In this document: positions 24,723 through 33,361 of the stretch, piece by piece | Numbering within the stretch: position 1 is the stretch's first letter | Layout: every line of letters begins with the position of its first letter | From: Simplicispira suum | Lineage (GTDB): Bacteria > Pseudomonadota > Gammaproteobacteria > Burkholderiales > Burkholderiaceae_C | Length of the DNA stretch: 64,000 nt | Assembly (NCBI RefSeq): GCF_003008595.1 | Contig: NZ_CP027669.1 | Location: 2,294,001-2,358,000, forward strand | Direction of reading: 5' to 3' | The notes under the pieces: generated by a model | The model's input: the letters and a program-made list of their open reading frames with translations, nothing else | The model's database searches: none | Told to the model about the DNA's origin: nothing | Translations under genes and position numbers: made by a program

Positions 24723-25286
24723 TAGGAGTTAATCCCGTGGCGTGAGAAGCTGTGTCGCCACAGCATCGGCTCTGTGGCCCTGCTCCTCATAGCCTGGCAC
24801 CTTGTCTTGCCACTGAAACCCACGGTCACAAGCCCAGCGCCGGGTCTAGCTTTTTGACTGCACAGCACTGACTGAACCGGCGCACTGCCAGCGGACGCCA
24901 CAAAGCCCTGGGCAGGGTCCATACCTGGACTGCTCTGCGTGTGACTTCCGCAGCGCTGCCGAGGCCCAAACACGTTTCTGACAGCGCGTGCTGCAGCCTT
25001 GGAACTCCCTGAGGACTGTGTCAGCACGGTCTCAGGCGGTCCGCTTCGTTGCGCCTCATTCGAACAACCCGCGATTGACCGCCAATAGACGCCTTGCGGC
25101 CCATCCCGATCCGGAAATACGCATTCTCGCAAGGGTTATGCAGAGCATCGTTGGCAATAAAAATGCTTGAAATTTGAATTTTCCATAGTCGATTAAAAAA
25201 TTTTAAACTTGATGGGCGTCAATGACGCAAATTCCACTGTCTCTTATCATGAATTTGTTTTTACATATTTATACGAGGAGATAGAA

Positions 25287-25508
25287 ATGAAAAAAGCCGT
25301 CTTTAATATGGAGCCTTTTAGCTGCCCATCGTGCATCAAGAAAATTGAAACCACGCTGCTCAAAGTGGATGGTGTGCGTGACGCCAAGGTGCTCTTTCAC
25401 TCTGGCCGGGTGCGTGTCGAGTTTGACAGCGCGGTAGCCAATGCCGAGGCCTTGGAGAATACATTGAACCGCCTTGGTTATCCCGTTCAGTCAAGCAAGG
25501 TGACTTAA
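25287..25508 (+). CDS. Heavy-metal-associated (HMA) domain metallochaperone
   Basis: 73-residue CopZ-like protein with the metal-binding C-x-x-C (SCPSC, about residues 12-15) at the start of the ferredoxin-like fold, and the GVRDAKVLFHSGRVRVEFD strand region. Chaperones of this type hand soft metal ions to a P1B ATPase, and the next gene is exactly such a pump, starting immediately after this stop. ATG 25287 is preceded by GAGGAG 6 bp away; the frame extends 26 codons upstream through an AT-rich leader without homology. The pump itself has no N-terminal HMA domain, so this separate protein may replace it. Confidence 0.9.
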   Translation: MKKAVFNMEPFSCPSCIKKIETTLLKVDGVRDAKVLFHSGRVRVEFDSAVANAEALENTLNRLGYPVQSSKVT

Positions 25509-27401
25509 ATGAACAGAATTAATAACTTTCATATTGCCATGGTAACCGGCAGCTTGTTGCTTGCCGCCATGGTATTGCATTGGCTGGCGCTCACCGACGC
25601 CAAGCATGCGGTTTTGATTGCGTCAACGCTGGTTGCCGGTTACTTTATTGCGATCAAGGCCTTTAAATCTTTGCGGATGAAGGCTTTTAGCATTGAGCTG
25701 CTTGTCACCATTGCCGTGGTGGGCGCGCTGATCATCGGTGAGTATGTCGAAGCAGCGGCGGTGACTTTCCTGTTCATATTCGGCGCTTATCTGGAGACGC
25801 GAACGCTGGAGAAAACACGGTCTTCGCTCAGGGCGCTGATCGACATGACGCCGATTGAGGCCACGGTCATCCGCGCTGAGGGTAATATCAAGGTGCCTGC
25901 CGAGGACTTGATCAAGGGCGATCGCATCCTGATTCATTCGGGTGAAAAAATTGCCGCCGACGGCCAAATTATCTCTGGCCGCGCAACCATCGTCGAAGCC
26001 GCCATTACGGGGGAATCCGTGCCTGCGGCCAAAGCTGAGGGGGACCATGTTTTTAGCGGCACCATCATCGACAACGGTTATATCGAGGTGCTGGTCGAGC
26101 GTGTGGGTGACGACACCACGTTTGCCAAAATCATTGAACTGGTGGAAGACGCGCAGGAATCCAAGACCAAAACGCAAAAATTTCTCGACCGGTTTGCCAA
26201 TATCTACACGCCTTCCATTGTCGTGCTGTCGGTGCTGGTGTACGTGTTTTCCAGCAACGTCGAGCTGGCGCTGACGTTTCTGGTGATTGCTTGCCCGGGA
26301 GCGTTGGTCATTTCTGCACCGGTTTCCATGGTGGCAGGCATTGGCAACGGCGCGCGCAATGGCGTGCTGATCAAGGGCGGCGAAATCATGGAAAAGCTTG
26401 CCAAGGTCAACCTGGTGCTCTTTGACAAGACCGGCACGCTAACCAAAGGGCGGCCCACGGTCACCGAGGTCATGGCCTGGACGGGGGACGAAAACGAGCT
26501 CTTGCGCCTGGCGGCCCAGGTCGAAGTGGCGTCCGAGCACCACCTGGGCCAAACCATCGTGAGTGAGGCGCGCCAGCGTTCGCTCGCGCTGACCGACAAG
26601 CCCGAGGACGCCGACATCATCAAAGGAAACGGCATGACCGCGGTGGTGGCGGGCCAGCGCTTTGTCATCGGCAACCGCAAGCTGATGCGTGCCGAAGGCA
26701 TAGACATTGCACCCCAACAGGAAGCGCATGCCATCGCCCGTGAGAAGGCGGGCAATACGGCGATCTTTGTGGCGATTGACGGGGCGATCAAGGGATTGAT
26801 TTCCATTGCCGACCAGATCAAGCCCGAAGCCAAGCGCGCCATCGCGCAGCTACGCGCCCAAGGCGTCGAGAAAATGTTCATGCTGACGGGAGACAACCGG
26901 CACACCGCGCAATTGGTGGGGGATGAACTGGGGCTGGATGCGGTTCACGCCGAACTGTTGCCGGAGGACAAAGTGAGCTGGGTCAAGCAACTCAAGGCGC
27001 AGGGCTATCGCGTTGCCATGGTGGGCGACGGAATCAACGATGCGCCCGCGCTTGCCACCGCTGATGTGGGCCTGGCCATGGGAACGGGCGGCGCAGATAT
27101 CACGATGGAGACGGCAGATGTCGTGCTGATGTCCGACAACCTGGACCATTTTGCCCACGCCCATGCGCTGGCCAAGGCCACGGTTGGCAATATGCTCCAA
27201 AACACATTCTTTGCAGTAGGTACCGTGATTATTTTGCTGGTCGGCGTGGTGCTTGGAAAGGTGTTTCTGGCCTCAGGCATGCTGATTCATGAGATCAGTG
27301 TTTTGCTCGTGATATTGAATGCAGTTCGACTGATTCGCTATAAGGGCAAGCATGGTATAAGAGCCAAACTTGTAAACCCTGCATTGAATCTCGGCGGCTA
27401 A
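25509..27401 (+). CDS. P1B-type heavy-metal ATPase with atypical CPG motif
   Basis: 630-residue metal-exporting P-type ATPase. Core catalytic motifs are intact: TGES (AITGESVP), DKTGT with phosphorylated Asp306, and GDGIND (506-511). Two usually conserved sites differ. The membrane metal-site motif is C262-P-G264 instead of CPC/SPC/TPC, and the nucleotide-domain HP pair reads S-E-H344-H345 instead of SEHP. The context around the membrane motif resembles CadA/ZntA pumps (Zn, Cd, Pb). There are about eight membrane helices and no N-terminal metal domain. Operon with the metallochaperone before it and a Crp regulator 37 bp after it. Codon use is more AT-rich than the flanks, suggesting transfer. 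Confidence 0.93.
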   Translation: MNRINNFHIAMVTGSLLLAAMVLHWLALTDAKHAVLIASTLVAGYFIAIKAFKSLRMKAFSIELLVTIAVVGALIIGEYVEAAAVTFLFIFGAYLETRTLEKTRSSLRALIDMTPIEATVIRAEGNIKVPAEDLIKGDRILIHSGEKIAADGQIISGRATIVEAAITGESVPAAKAEGDHVFSGTIIDNGYIEVLVERVGDDTTFAKIIELVEDAQESKTKTQKFLDRFANIYTPSIVVLSVLVYVFSSNVELALTFLVIACPGALVISAPVSMVAGIGNGARNGVLIKGGEIMEKLAKVNLVLFDKTGTLTKGRPTVTEVMAWTGDENELLRLAAQVEVASEHHLGQTIVSEARQRSLALTDKPEDADIIKGNGMTAVVAGQRFVIGNRKLMRAEGIDIAPQQEAHAIAREKAGNTAIFVAIDGAIKGLISIADQIKPEAKRAIAQLRAQGVEKMFMLTGDNRHTAQLVGDELGLDAVHAELLPEDKVSWVKQLKAQGYRVAMVGDGINDAPALATADVGLAMGTGGADITMETADVVLMSDNLDHFAHAHALAKATVGNMLQNTFFAVGTVIILLVGVVLGKVFLASGMLIHEISVLLVILNAVRLIRYKGKHGIRAKLVNPALNLGG

Positions 27402-27438
27402 CCAGTATGCTGATCGATGCTGCAACAGGATCAAAAAT

Positions 27439-28146
27439 ATGAATTATCCTAACGCTGCGGCGTCAGATACGAGCATCATCAGAGCGCCCAAATCGCTCTG
27501 TGTGTCTCGGGTGCCGATCTTTAATCATCTGCCCGCCGATGAGTTGCGAAGTATCGCGGGTAAGTCAAAAATGCGTGTCTTCGAGCGTGGTGCATTCATC
27601 CACCATGCTGGCGACGAGTCGAATCAACTTTTCATCATTCATCGAGGCAGGGTCAAGGTATATCGCTTGTCAGAGGGCGGCAAAGAACAGTTGGTGCGCA
27701 TTCTCGAGCCTGGAGCATTCACGGGCGAACTTGCACTATTTTGTGATTCACGGCATGACTCCTATGCGGAGGCGATGGAGCAATCAGCGATCTGCGTTAT
27801 CGGACGTGAGGATTTTAATAAACTCGTGCTAAGGTATCCCGCCATTGGCTTGCACGTAATGGCCGAGCTGGCATTGCGGCTAGGTGCCAGTGAAACCCAA
27901 ACTGCAGTCATTGCGACTACGCCAGTAAACGAACGCATTGGACTTTACCTCGCGTCTCTTTCTGAAAAGGCCAACTCCCTAAGCATTACCTTGCCCATGA
28001 GTCGAAAAGACCTAGCCTCCTATTTGGGTACGACGCCAGAGACTATCAGTCGTCGGTTTGCCGAATTCGAAGAAGCCCATTGGATCGCCCAATCCGGTCA
28101 ACGCAAGATCGATATTCTGGATCTGGATGCCCTGCTGCTCCTGTAG
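27439..28146 (+). CDS. Crp/Fnr-family regulator linked to the metal pump
   Basis: 235 residues: N-terminal cNMP-binding-like beta roll (about 25-145) and C-terminal winged helix-turn-helix (about 165-225: MSRKDLASYLGTTPETISRRFAEF). A single N-terminal Cys (SLCVSRVPIFNHL, Cys21) and one central Cys recall Flp-type Crp/Fnr proteins in low-GC Gram-positives rather than four-Cys Fnr. Placement directly after the metallochaperone and pump suggests it controls them in response to metal or redox state. Base composition is lower in GC than surrounding chromosome. Confidence 0.88.
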   Translation: MNYPNAAASDTSIIRAPKSLCVSRVPIFNHLPADELRSIAGKSKMRVFERGAFIHHAGDESNQLFIIHRGRVKVYRLSEGGKEQLVRILEPGAFTGELALFCDSRHDSYAEAMEQSAICVIGREDFNKLVLRYPAIGLHVMAELALRLGASETQTAVIATTPVNERIGLYLASLSEKANSLSITLPMSRKDLASYLGTTPETISRRFAEFEEAHWIAQSGQRKIDILDLDALLLL

Positions 28147-28232
28147 AGGAGCGGCCGGGATCGTGTGCCTCGTTGTCGCAGCCCGGACTTCTATTGCGAA
28201 TCTGCGGTTCCCACGCAGTGGCTTGGTAAGCC

Positions 28233-29606
28233 CTATCTTGAGTTGGGGAAAGTGAGGGAAAAAATGGTCAGGCCGTCGTTTGATGCAGCCGCCACTTCGC
28301 CTCCATGCGCATGCGCAATGGCTTGCGAAATGGAAAGCCCCAGACCGATGCCTTCGCCTGCTTCGTGCTGGCGCGCGGGATCGGCGCGGTAAAACCGCTC
28401 AAAAAACCGTGCCAAGTGGGCCGCAGCGATAGGCTCGCCCGTGTTCTGCACCTGTATGCGCAATCGCGCGGCGTCTTGGTCAATTGCTACGCTGATGGTT
28501 CCTCCCACTGGTGTGTGGCGCAGCGCGTTCGAGATGAGGTTGCCCAAGGCGCGCCGCAGCATCAGTCGGTCGCCGCGCAGAGCGCCTTCGCCACGCAACT
28601 GCAGGTCGATGCGCTTCTCGTCTGCCGACAACTCGTAGAAGTCGAACAGCTGGCGTACTTCGTGGGCCACATCAACGAGCTCTTCGTGCACCAGTACGAG
28701 TCCGTTTTCGGCTTTTGCCAGAAACAGCATGTCGGAAATCATTCGTGCCAGGCGCTCGTATTCCTCTGCGTTGGATTCGAGGATGGCTCGATAGCCTTCT
28801 GCATCTCGCGGTAGAGACAATGCGACCTGCGTCTGCACCATCAGGTTGCTCACGGGGGTGCGCAGTTCATGGGCAAGGTCGGCCGAGAAATCGGAGAGCC
28901 GCTTGAATGCATCTTCCAGTCTCTCCAGCATTTCATTGAGCGTGATGGCCAGCTCGGCCAGTTCCGGAGGCACAGCCTGCACGGGAAGCCTGCGGTCCAA
29001 ACTGTGTGCTGTCACCGTGGCGGCGCGCTCGCGCATGGCCCGTAAGGGAGCGAGCCCCCGCCGCGCCGAAACCCAGCCAAGTAGGCCCATGAACATTACG
29101 GCACAGGCAACAAATAGCCAAAGCGTGACGCGAAAGCTCTGCAAAAATCGTTCGTGATGTGCAGTATCCAATGCCAAGACCAGGGTAAGAGCGCCGCCAG
29201 CGGTCGCGCCGACTAGCAAAGTCTTTTCTAGTCCGTGAAACGTTCGCCCGCCTGAACGCCAATGAGAAAGATGGGGGGCGGTGACCAAACTCACTGGAAA
29301 TTCCACGCCGGGGGACGCAAACCAGACCATTCCACTCGGGCCGCGCACTTGCATCACGAGTTCATGGTGGCCGGCAAAAGAGGACGCAAGCTCCTTTGCC
29401 ACGGCCTCCTTGCTGAGTGGGCGATCCATGGTGGCGACCAGCTGAGCGGCATAGTCCAGCTTGCCCGCGAGTTCGTCCCGGTCGAGCTCGTCAAAGTGCG
29501 AGGCAATTGCAGCCATGACCAGCGCGCCGAAGGCAAGTAGAACCACCGCCGAACCGACGGTGAACAGAAGTGTCAGTCGCGCAGTCAGCGTCAGGCGCGA
29601 GCCCAT
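28233..29606 (-). CDS. copS: Heavy-metal sensor histidine kinase (CusS/CopS type)
   Basis: 457-residue membrane kinase. Helix at about 10-35, periplasmic sensor loop (about 36-160), second helix at about 163-183, HAMP, then the phosphoacceptor His246 (SADLAHELRTPVSN). A HATPase domain with NLISNALRHTP and GIGLGLSIS follows. The family (Pfam/TIGR heavy-metal sensor kinases) includes CusS, PcoS and CopS, sensing periplasmic Cu or Ag. It overlaps the response-regulator gene by 1 bp and is co-transcribed away from the RND operon. The exact metal is inferred from neighbours. Confidence 0.92.
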   Translation of the reverse strand: MGSRLTLTARLTLLFTVGSAVVLLAFGALVMAAIASHFDELDRDELAGKLDYAAQLVATMDRPLSKEAVAKELASSFAGHHELVMQVRGPSGMVWFASPGVEFPVSLVTAPHLSHWRSGGRTFHGLEKTLLVGATAGGALTLVLALDTAHHERFLQSFRVTLWLFVACAVMFMGLLGWVSARRGLAPLRAMRERAATVTAHSLDRRLPVQAVPPELAELAITLNEMLERLEDAFKRLSDFSADLAHELRTPVSNLMVQTQVALSLPRDAEGYRAILESNAEEYERLARMISDMLFLAKAENGLVLVHEELVDVAHEVRQLFDFYELSADEKRIDLQLRGEGALRGDRLMLRRALGNLISNALRHTPVGGTISVAIDQDAARLRIQVQNTGEPIAAAHLARFFERFYRADPARQHEAGEGIGLGLSISQAIAHAHGGEVAAASNDGLTIFSLTFPNSR

Positions 29607-30283
29607 CAGTCCGATGTCTCCAGTACATACCCCATACCGCGTATCGTGCGCAGCAGCTTGGGCTCGAAGTCGTCGTCCATCTTGGCCCGCAGGCGGCGCA
29701 TGGCCACTTCGATCACATTGGTGTCGCTGTCAAAGTTCATGTCCCATACCTGCGATGCAATCAGCGAACGCGTCAGCACTTCTCCCTGGCGCCGGAGCAG
29801 GAGTTCCAGCAGCGCGAATTCCTTGGCAGTGAGATCGATACGCCGGCCAGCACGTTGTGCCCGGCGTCGCATCAAATCGAGTTCCAGGTCGGCAATCCGC
29901 AGCACGGTCGGTTCAATGCTTGCCTTGCCGCGCCGCAGCAAAGTGCGCACCCGAGCGAGAAACTCCGAAAACGCGAAGGGCTTGACCAGGTAGTCATCCG
30001 CTCCGAGTTCCAGCCCTTTGACACGGTCCTCGACCTGATCGCGCGCGGTGAGGAACAGCACCGGCAGCGCATTGCCGCTGCGCCGCAGGGATTGCAAGAG
30101 CTGCCAACCGTTGAGTCCCGGCAGCATGACATCGAGCACCAGCAGGTCGTAGTCACCCGTCAGCGCGAGGTGCAGTCCATCCGTGCCCGTGCGGGCCAAG
30201 TCGGCGACAAAACCCGCTTCGACCAGCCCCTGGCGCAAGTAATCCCCCGTCTTGAGTTCGTCTTCGACGATGAGAACTTTCAT
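29606..30283 (-). CDS. copR: Heavy-metal response regulator (CusR/CopR type)
   Basis: 225-residue OmpR-family regulator: receiver domain with Asp51 phosphoacceptor, the Lys in YLVKPF, and a winged-helix DNA-binding domain (about 125-222, ending [11 protein letters not shown]). It belongs to the heavy-metal response-regulator subgroup (CusR, CopR, PcoR, IrlR). It is divergent from the RND operon; a perfect 9-6-9 palindrome lies 35 bp upstream of its start, and a related 16-mer precedes copA. It is therefore likely to control its own operon, the RND pump and the copA module. Confidence 0.94.
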   Translation of the reverse strand: MKVLIVEDELKTGDYLRQGLVEAGFVADLARTGTDGLHLALTGDYDLLVLDVMLPGLNGWQLLQSLRRSGNALPVLFLTARDQVEDRVKGLELGADDYLVKPFAFSEFLARVRTLLRRGKASIEPTVLRIADLELDLMRRRAQRAGRRIDLTAKEFALLELLLRRQGEVLTRSLIASQVWDMNFDSDTNVIEVAMRRLRAKMDDDFEPKLLRTIRGMGYVLETSD

Positions 30284-30317
30284 GGGGCAATTGTGCAGGG
30301 AAGCATCCGCGAAACGC

Positions 30318-30341
30318 CCACATTACGAATTTGTAATGTGG
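30318..30341. promoter_or_regulatory. CopR/CusR-type operator
   Basis: Perfect inverted repeat CCACATTAC (30318-30326) - N6 - GTAATGTGG (30333-30341) in the intergenic region between copR and the divergent RND operon. The ATTAC-N6-GTAAT core resembles boxes bound by heavy-metal response regulators of the CusR/CopR group. Confidence 0.75.
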
Positions 30342-30454
30342 CGGAAAGCTGCGTGTAGGCGGGGTGTGGGCACCATCGCGCTCACTTCTGAATGCAGCTC
30401 TGTTGCCTGTGGACCGATGGACAGCGCGACGAACCACAAGTTGGAAACCCTTTG

Positions 30455-31651
30455 ATGAAAACCTTGAGTGCCCTTGTACTAGGGCTATGTGCGGTTCTGC
30501 CTGCAGGCGCACAAACCTTGGCCGATGCCTTGGAGAGCGCGTTGGCGCGCCATCCCGTCGCTATGTCTGCCGTGCCTCGTGCTGAGGCGGCCGACGCTCT
30601 GGTTGAGGCGGCCGAAAGTTTGACGCCTCGTCCTTTGTCGGCTTCCCTAGCTACGCTCAACGACCGACTGGGCGCCAACCGTGGCAGCCAGGAGTGGGAG
30701 CTTGAGCTTGCGGCGCCGCTGTGGCTTCCGCGTCAGCAGAACGCACAAAAGGCGCTCGGCGCGAGCACCCGTGAAGAAGTGCGTGCCAGTCAGCGCGCCT
30801 TGCGCCTGCAACTGGCCGGAGAACTGCGCGAAGCCTGGTGGGCTGTGGCGGCTGCGCGCAATGGCGAGCAACTGGCAGGGCGCCGTGCGCGTACCGCCGC
30901 GCGCCTGGAGGCCGACGTGATCCGCCGCTCCAAGGCGGGCGAGTTGGCACGCGTGGACGCCAATCTGGCGAGCAGTGAGCGACTGGACGCGCAGGCAGCA
31001 CTGGCGACGGCACATTCTGAACGCCTGCAGGCAGAGGAGGCGTTTCGCGCACTCAGCGCAATGGACGCCCCTGAAACACTCATTCCAGAGGGTGTGGCCG
31101 TATCAGACGCCGCGTCGCCTGCTGACCATCCGCAGATTGCAGCCGATCTGGCTGCGGTCCAACTTGCACGCGACCGCCTTGCAGTCGCTGACGCAGCGCA
31201 GCGCGAAGCCCCCGAGCTGGCGCTGCGCGTAGTGCGCGAGCGCGGTGCCCGTGGGGAGTCCTATGCAAGCGCGCTGGGCCTCAAGCTCACGATCCCGTTT
31301 TCACTGGGGCCGCGTGCACGCCAAGAAAGCGCGGCAGCGCGCGCCGAACTTGCACAGGCCGAAGGACAGGTCGCTCTGCAGGAGCGCAAGCTTTTGCAAG
31401 AAACCGGCAAAGCGAGGCGCGAGCTGGCGACTGGCCAGAAGCAACTGCAACTTGCCCGCGAGCGCCTGGCCCTTTCCACCGACACCCTGGTACTGGCAGA
31501 AAAGAGCTTTTCTCTAGGTGAGTCCGATCTTCCTGCCCTGCTGCGGGCGAGGGCCGCCGCTCAGGACGCCGAGGTAGCGCTTGCTCGCGAAGAAATCTCG
31601 CTCTACGCCTGGCAGTCCCGTTTGAATCAATCCCTGGGAGTCCTTCCTTGA
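30455..31651 (+). CDS. Outer-membrane efflux protein (TolC/CusC-like)
   Basis: 398-residue outer-membrane channel subunit of a tripartite RND pump. Signal peptide (about 1-19, ending in AGAQ) and long Ala/Glu/Arg-rich coiled-coil helices typical of the OEP family, in two repeats (about 100-200 and 310-390). There is no lipobox. ATG 30455 is chosen over an upstream in-frame start because the signal peptide begins there. Translationally coupled to the next gene, whose TTG start overlaps the stop. Confidence 0.88.
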   Translation: MKTLSALVLGLCAVLPAGAQTLADALESALARHPVAMSAVPRAEAADALVEAAESLTPRPLSASLATLNDRLGANRGSQEWELELAAPLWLPRQQNAQKALGASTREEVRASQRALRLQLAGELREAWWAVAAARNGEQLAGRRARTAARLEADVIRRSKAGELARVDANLASSERLDAQAALATAHSERLQAEEAFRALSAMDAPETLIPEGVAVSDAASPADHPQIAADLAAVQLARDRLAVADAAQREAPELALRVVRERGARGESYASALGLKLTIPFSLGPRARQESAAARAELAQAEGQVALQERKLLQETGKARRELATGQKQLQLARERLALSTDTLVLAEKSFSLGESDLPALLRARAAAQDAEVALAREEISLYAWQSRLNQSLGVLP

Positions 31652-32184
31652 AATTACTGCGCATTCTTTGTTTTGCTTTGGCTCTGGCCGTGCCCGTCAC
31701 CGGCTTCTCGCATGAGGGCGAAGATCACGGTGACGCGCCAGCGCCTTTGCCGACGGCTGCTTCCACCCCTCGTGCAGAGGCCCAGACGAGCGATTTCGAA
31801 CTGGTGGTCGCGCAGGAAGGCCCCTCTTTGCTGCTGTTCCTGGACAACTTCGCGAGCAACGAGCCGGTGACCGGGGCCCAGGTGGAGGTGCAAAGCGGCG
31901 ATTTGCAAGCCACTGCCACCGAGGTCGGCCCTGGCACCTACCGCGTGGCTGGCGGTGCGTGGACGCTGCCGGGCACGCACGCGCTGACCATTTCGGTGCA
32001 GACCGCCGATACGGCAGATCTGCTTAGCGCCTCGCTGGACATCCCTGCGGCTGCCGCTCCCGCTGAAAAGGCTGGCACGAGCTTGCCGGCCGGCCGCTCC
32101 CTCTGGATGCTTGCGGGCGCCGTGCTGGTCTTCGCCTTCATCGCCATCGCCTGGCTGCGTCGACGCAGAACCGCTCCCTCCTGA
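31648..32184 (+). CDS. Periplasmic protein with C-terminal membrane anchor, in RND operon
   Basis: 178 residues. Signal peptide, then a His/Asp/Glu-rich segment (SHEGEDHGD) that could bind metal, a beta-sandwich-like middle domain (about 48-130) and a C-terminal helix (about 150-170) followed by RRRR. I do not recognise a named family. The N-terminal HEGEDHGD motif matches that of the adaptor encoded next, suggesting shared metal handling. Start is TTG 31648, inside the preceding stop; no nearer ATG fits. Confidence 0.75.
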   Translation: MKLLRILCFALALAVPVTGFSHEGEDHGDAPAPLPTAASTPRAEAQTSDFELVVAQEGPSLLLFLDNFASNEPVTGAQVEVQSGDLQATATEVGPGTYRVAGGAWTLPGTHALTISVQTADTADLLSASLDIPAAAAPAEKAGTSLPAGRSLWMLAGAVLVFAFIAIAWLRRRRTAPS

Positions 32185-32199
32185 ACAAGGCCTTCTTCG

Positions 32200-33360
32200 A
32201 TGAAAACCCTGAAAATAGTCCTCGCGGCTGGCAGCGCGCTGCTCGTCCTCTCAACCCAAGCGCTCGCTCACGGCGACGAAGACCACAGTGCGAGTCCACC
32301 CGCCATTGCGGCTCCCGCAGCAGGTACGGTAAGCAGCACTGGAACCTTGGCGCAACCCGGAAGCGCAGCGCCGCAGCGGTTGGCCGATGGCAGCCTGTTT
32401 GTGCCCAAGGCCGTGCAGCGTCAGCTGGGTCTGCGCACCCGCGTCGCGAAAGTGCAGGACGTACCGGCTTCGCTTGAACTTGCGGGCAAGGTCGTTGCCA
32501 ACGCCAATGCCGGCGGCTTGGTGCAGGCGGGGCAAGCGGGGCGCGTGGAAGCTGCGGGCTCATCATTGCCCGTTCTGGGTCAGGTCGTTAGCAAGGGCGA
32601 AGTGTTGGCTCGGTTGCAGCCGGTGATCAACAGCCTGGAGCGCGGCGCCAGCCAATCGCAGCTTGCCGAGATCGACGCCCAACTCGCCATTGCCGAACGC
32701 AAAGTGGCACGCTACGCGGAACTCGCAGGCGCGGTGCCTCAGTCGGTGATCGATGCGGCAGGCCTGGAGCGCGACGCGCTGCGCAGGCGTCGCGGCGCAC
32801 TGCACGGCGGCTTGAATGGGGCGGAAGCCCTGCGTGCTCCAATTTCGGGTGTCATCAGCGCGTCGCATGTGGTCGCAGGACAGGTGGTCGACGCGAAGGA
32901 AGTTCTGTTCGAGGTGGTGGATCCGTCCCGTCTGTCGGTGGAAGCACTGGCGTACGACCCGGCTCTCACCGCTGGTATCGCTGCCAAAGCAAGCGCTGCT
33001 GTGCCCGGGGGCGCCCTGGATCTCAGCTATGTTGGCACCGGGCGGCAACTGCGCGAGCAGGCCTTGGTGCTGTTGTTCAGCGTGCGTTCGGGCAGCGCGG
33101 CGGTTGCAGTAGGGCAGCCTGTAACCGTGCAAGCCAGCACGACGCGCAGCGTCCAAGGCGCGGCACTTGCGCGCACGGCGGTCATCAAAATGGCCTCTGG
33201 CGAGACTGCTGTCTGGGTGCATACCGAGGCAGAGCGGTTCGTGCAGCGCAAAGTGACGGCAGCGCCTCTGAGCGCCACCGAACTGGTCGTGACGCAAGGC
33301 GTGAGCCAAGGCGATCGAGTTGTAACGGACGGAGCAGGGCTGCTGGCCCAGGTGCGCTGA
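32200..33360 (+). CDS. RND periplasmic adaptor (membrane fusion protein, CusB/CzcB-like)
   Basis: 386-residue adaptor linking the inner-membrane RND pump to the outer-membrane channel. Signal peptide, a metal-binding-looking HGDEDH right after cleavage, lipoyl/biotinyl-like hairpin halves (about 100-150 and 205-235) around an alpha-helical hairpin, beta-barrel, and membrane-proximal domains. It is the HlyD-like heavy-metal adaptor family. It lies 15 bp after the preceding gene, and the pump gene starts 1 bp after its stop. Confidence 0.9.
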   Translation: MKTLKIVLAAGSALLVLSTQALAHGDEDHSASPPAIAAPAAGTVSSTGTLAQPGSAAPQRLADGSLFVPKAVQRQLGLRTRVAKVQDVPASLELAGKVVANANAGGLVQAGQAGRVEAAGSSLPVLGQVVSKGEVLARLQPVINSLERGASQSQLAEIDAQLAIAERKVARYAELAGAVPQSVIDAAGLERDALRRRRGALHGGLNGAEALRAPISGVISASHVVAGQVVDAKEVLFEVVDPSRLSVEALAYDPALTAGIAAKASAAVPGGALDLSYVGTGRQLREQALVLLFSVRSGSAAVAVGQPVTVQASTTRSVQGAALARTAVIKMASGETAVWVHTEAERFVQRKVTAAPLSATELVVTQGVSQGDRVVTDGAGLLAQVR

Positions 33361-33361
33361 G

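Noticed and set aside
24722..25132. A 136-codon leftward open frame left of the metal island
   Set aside because: No recognisable family, low-complexity Ser/Arg/Pro content and no ribosome site; treated as non-coding.
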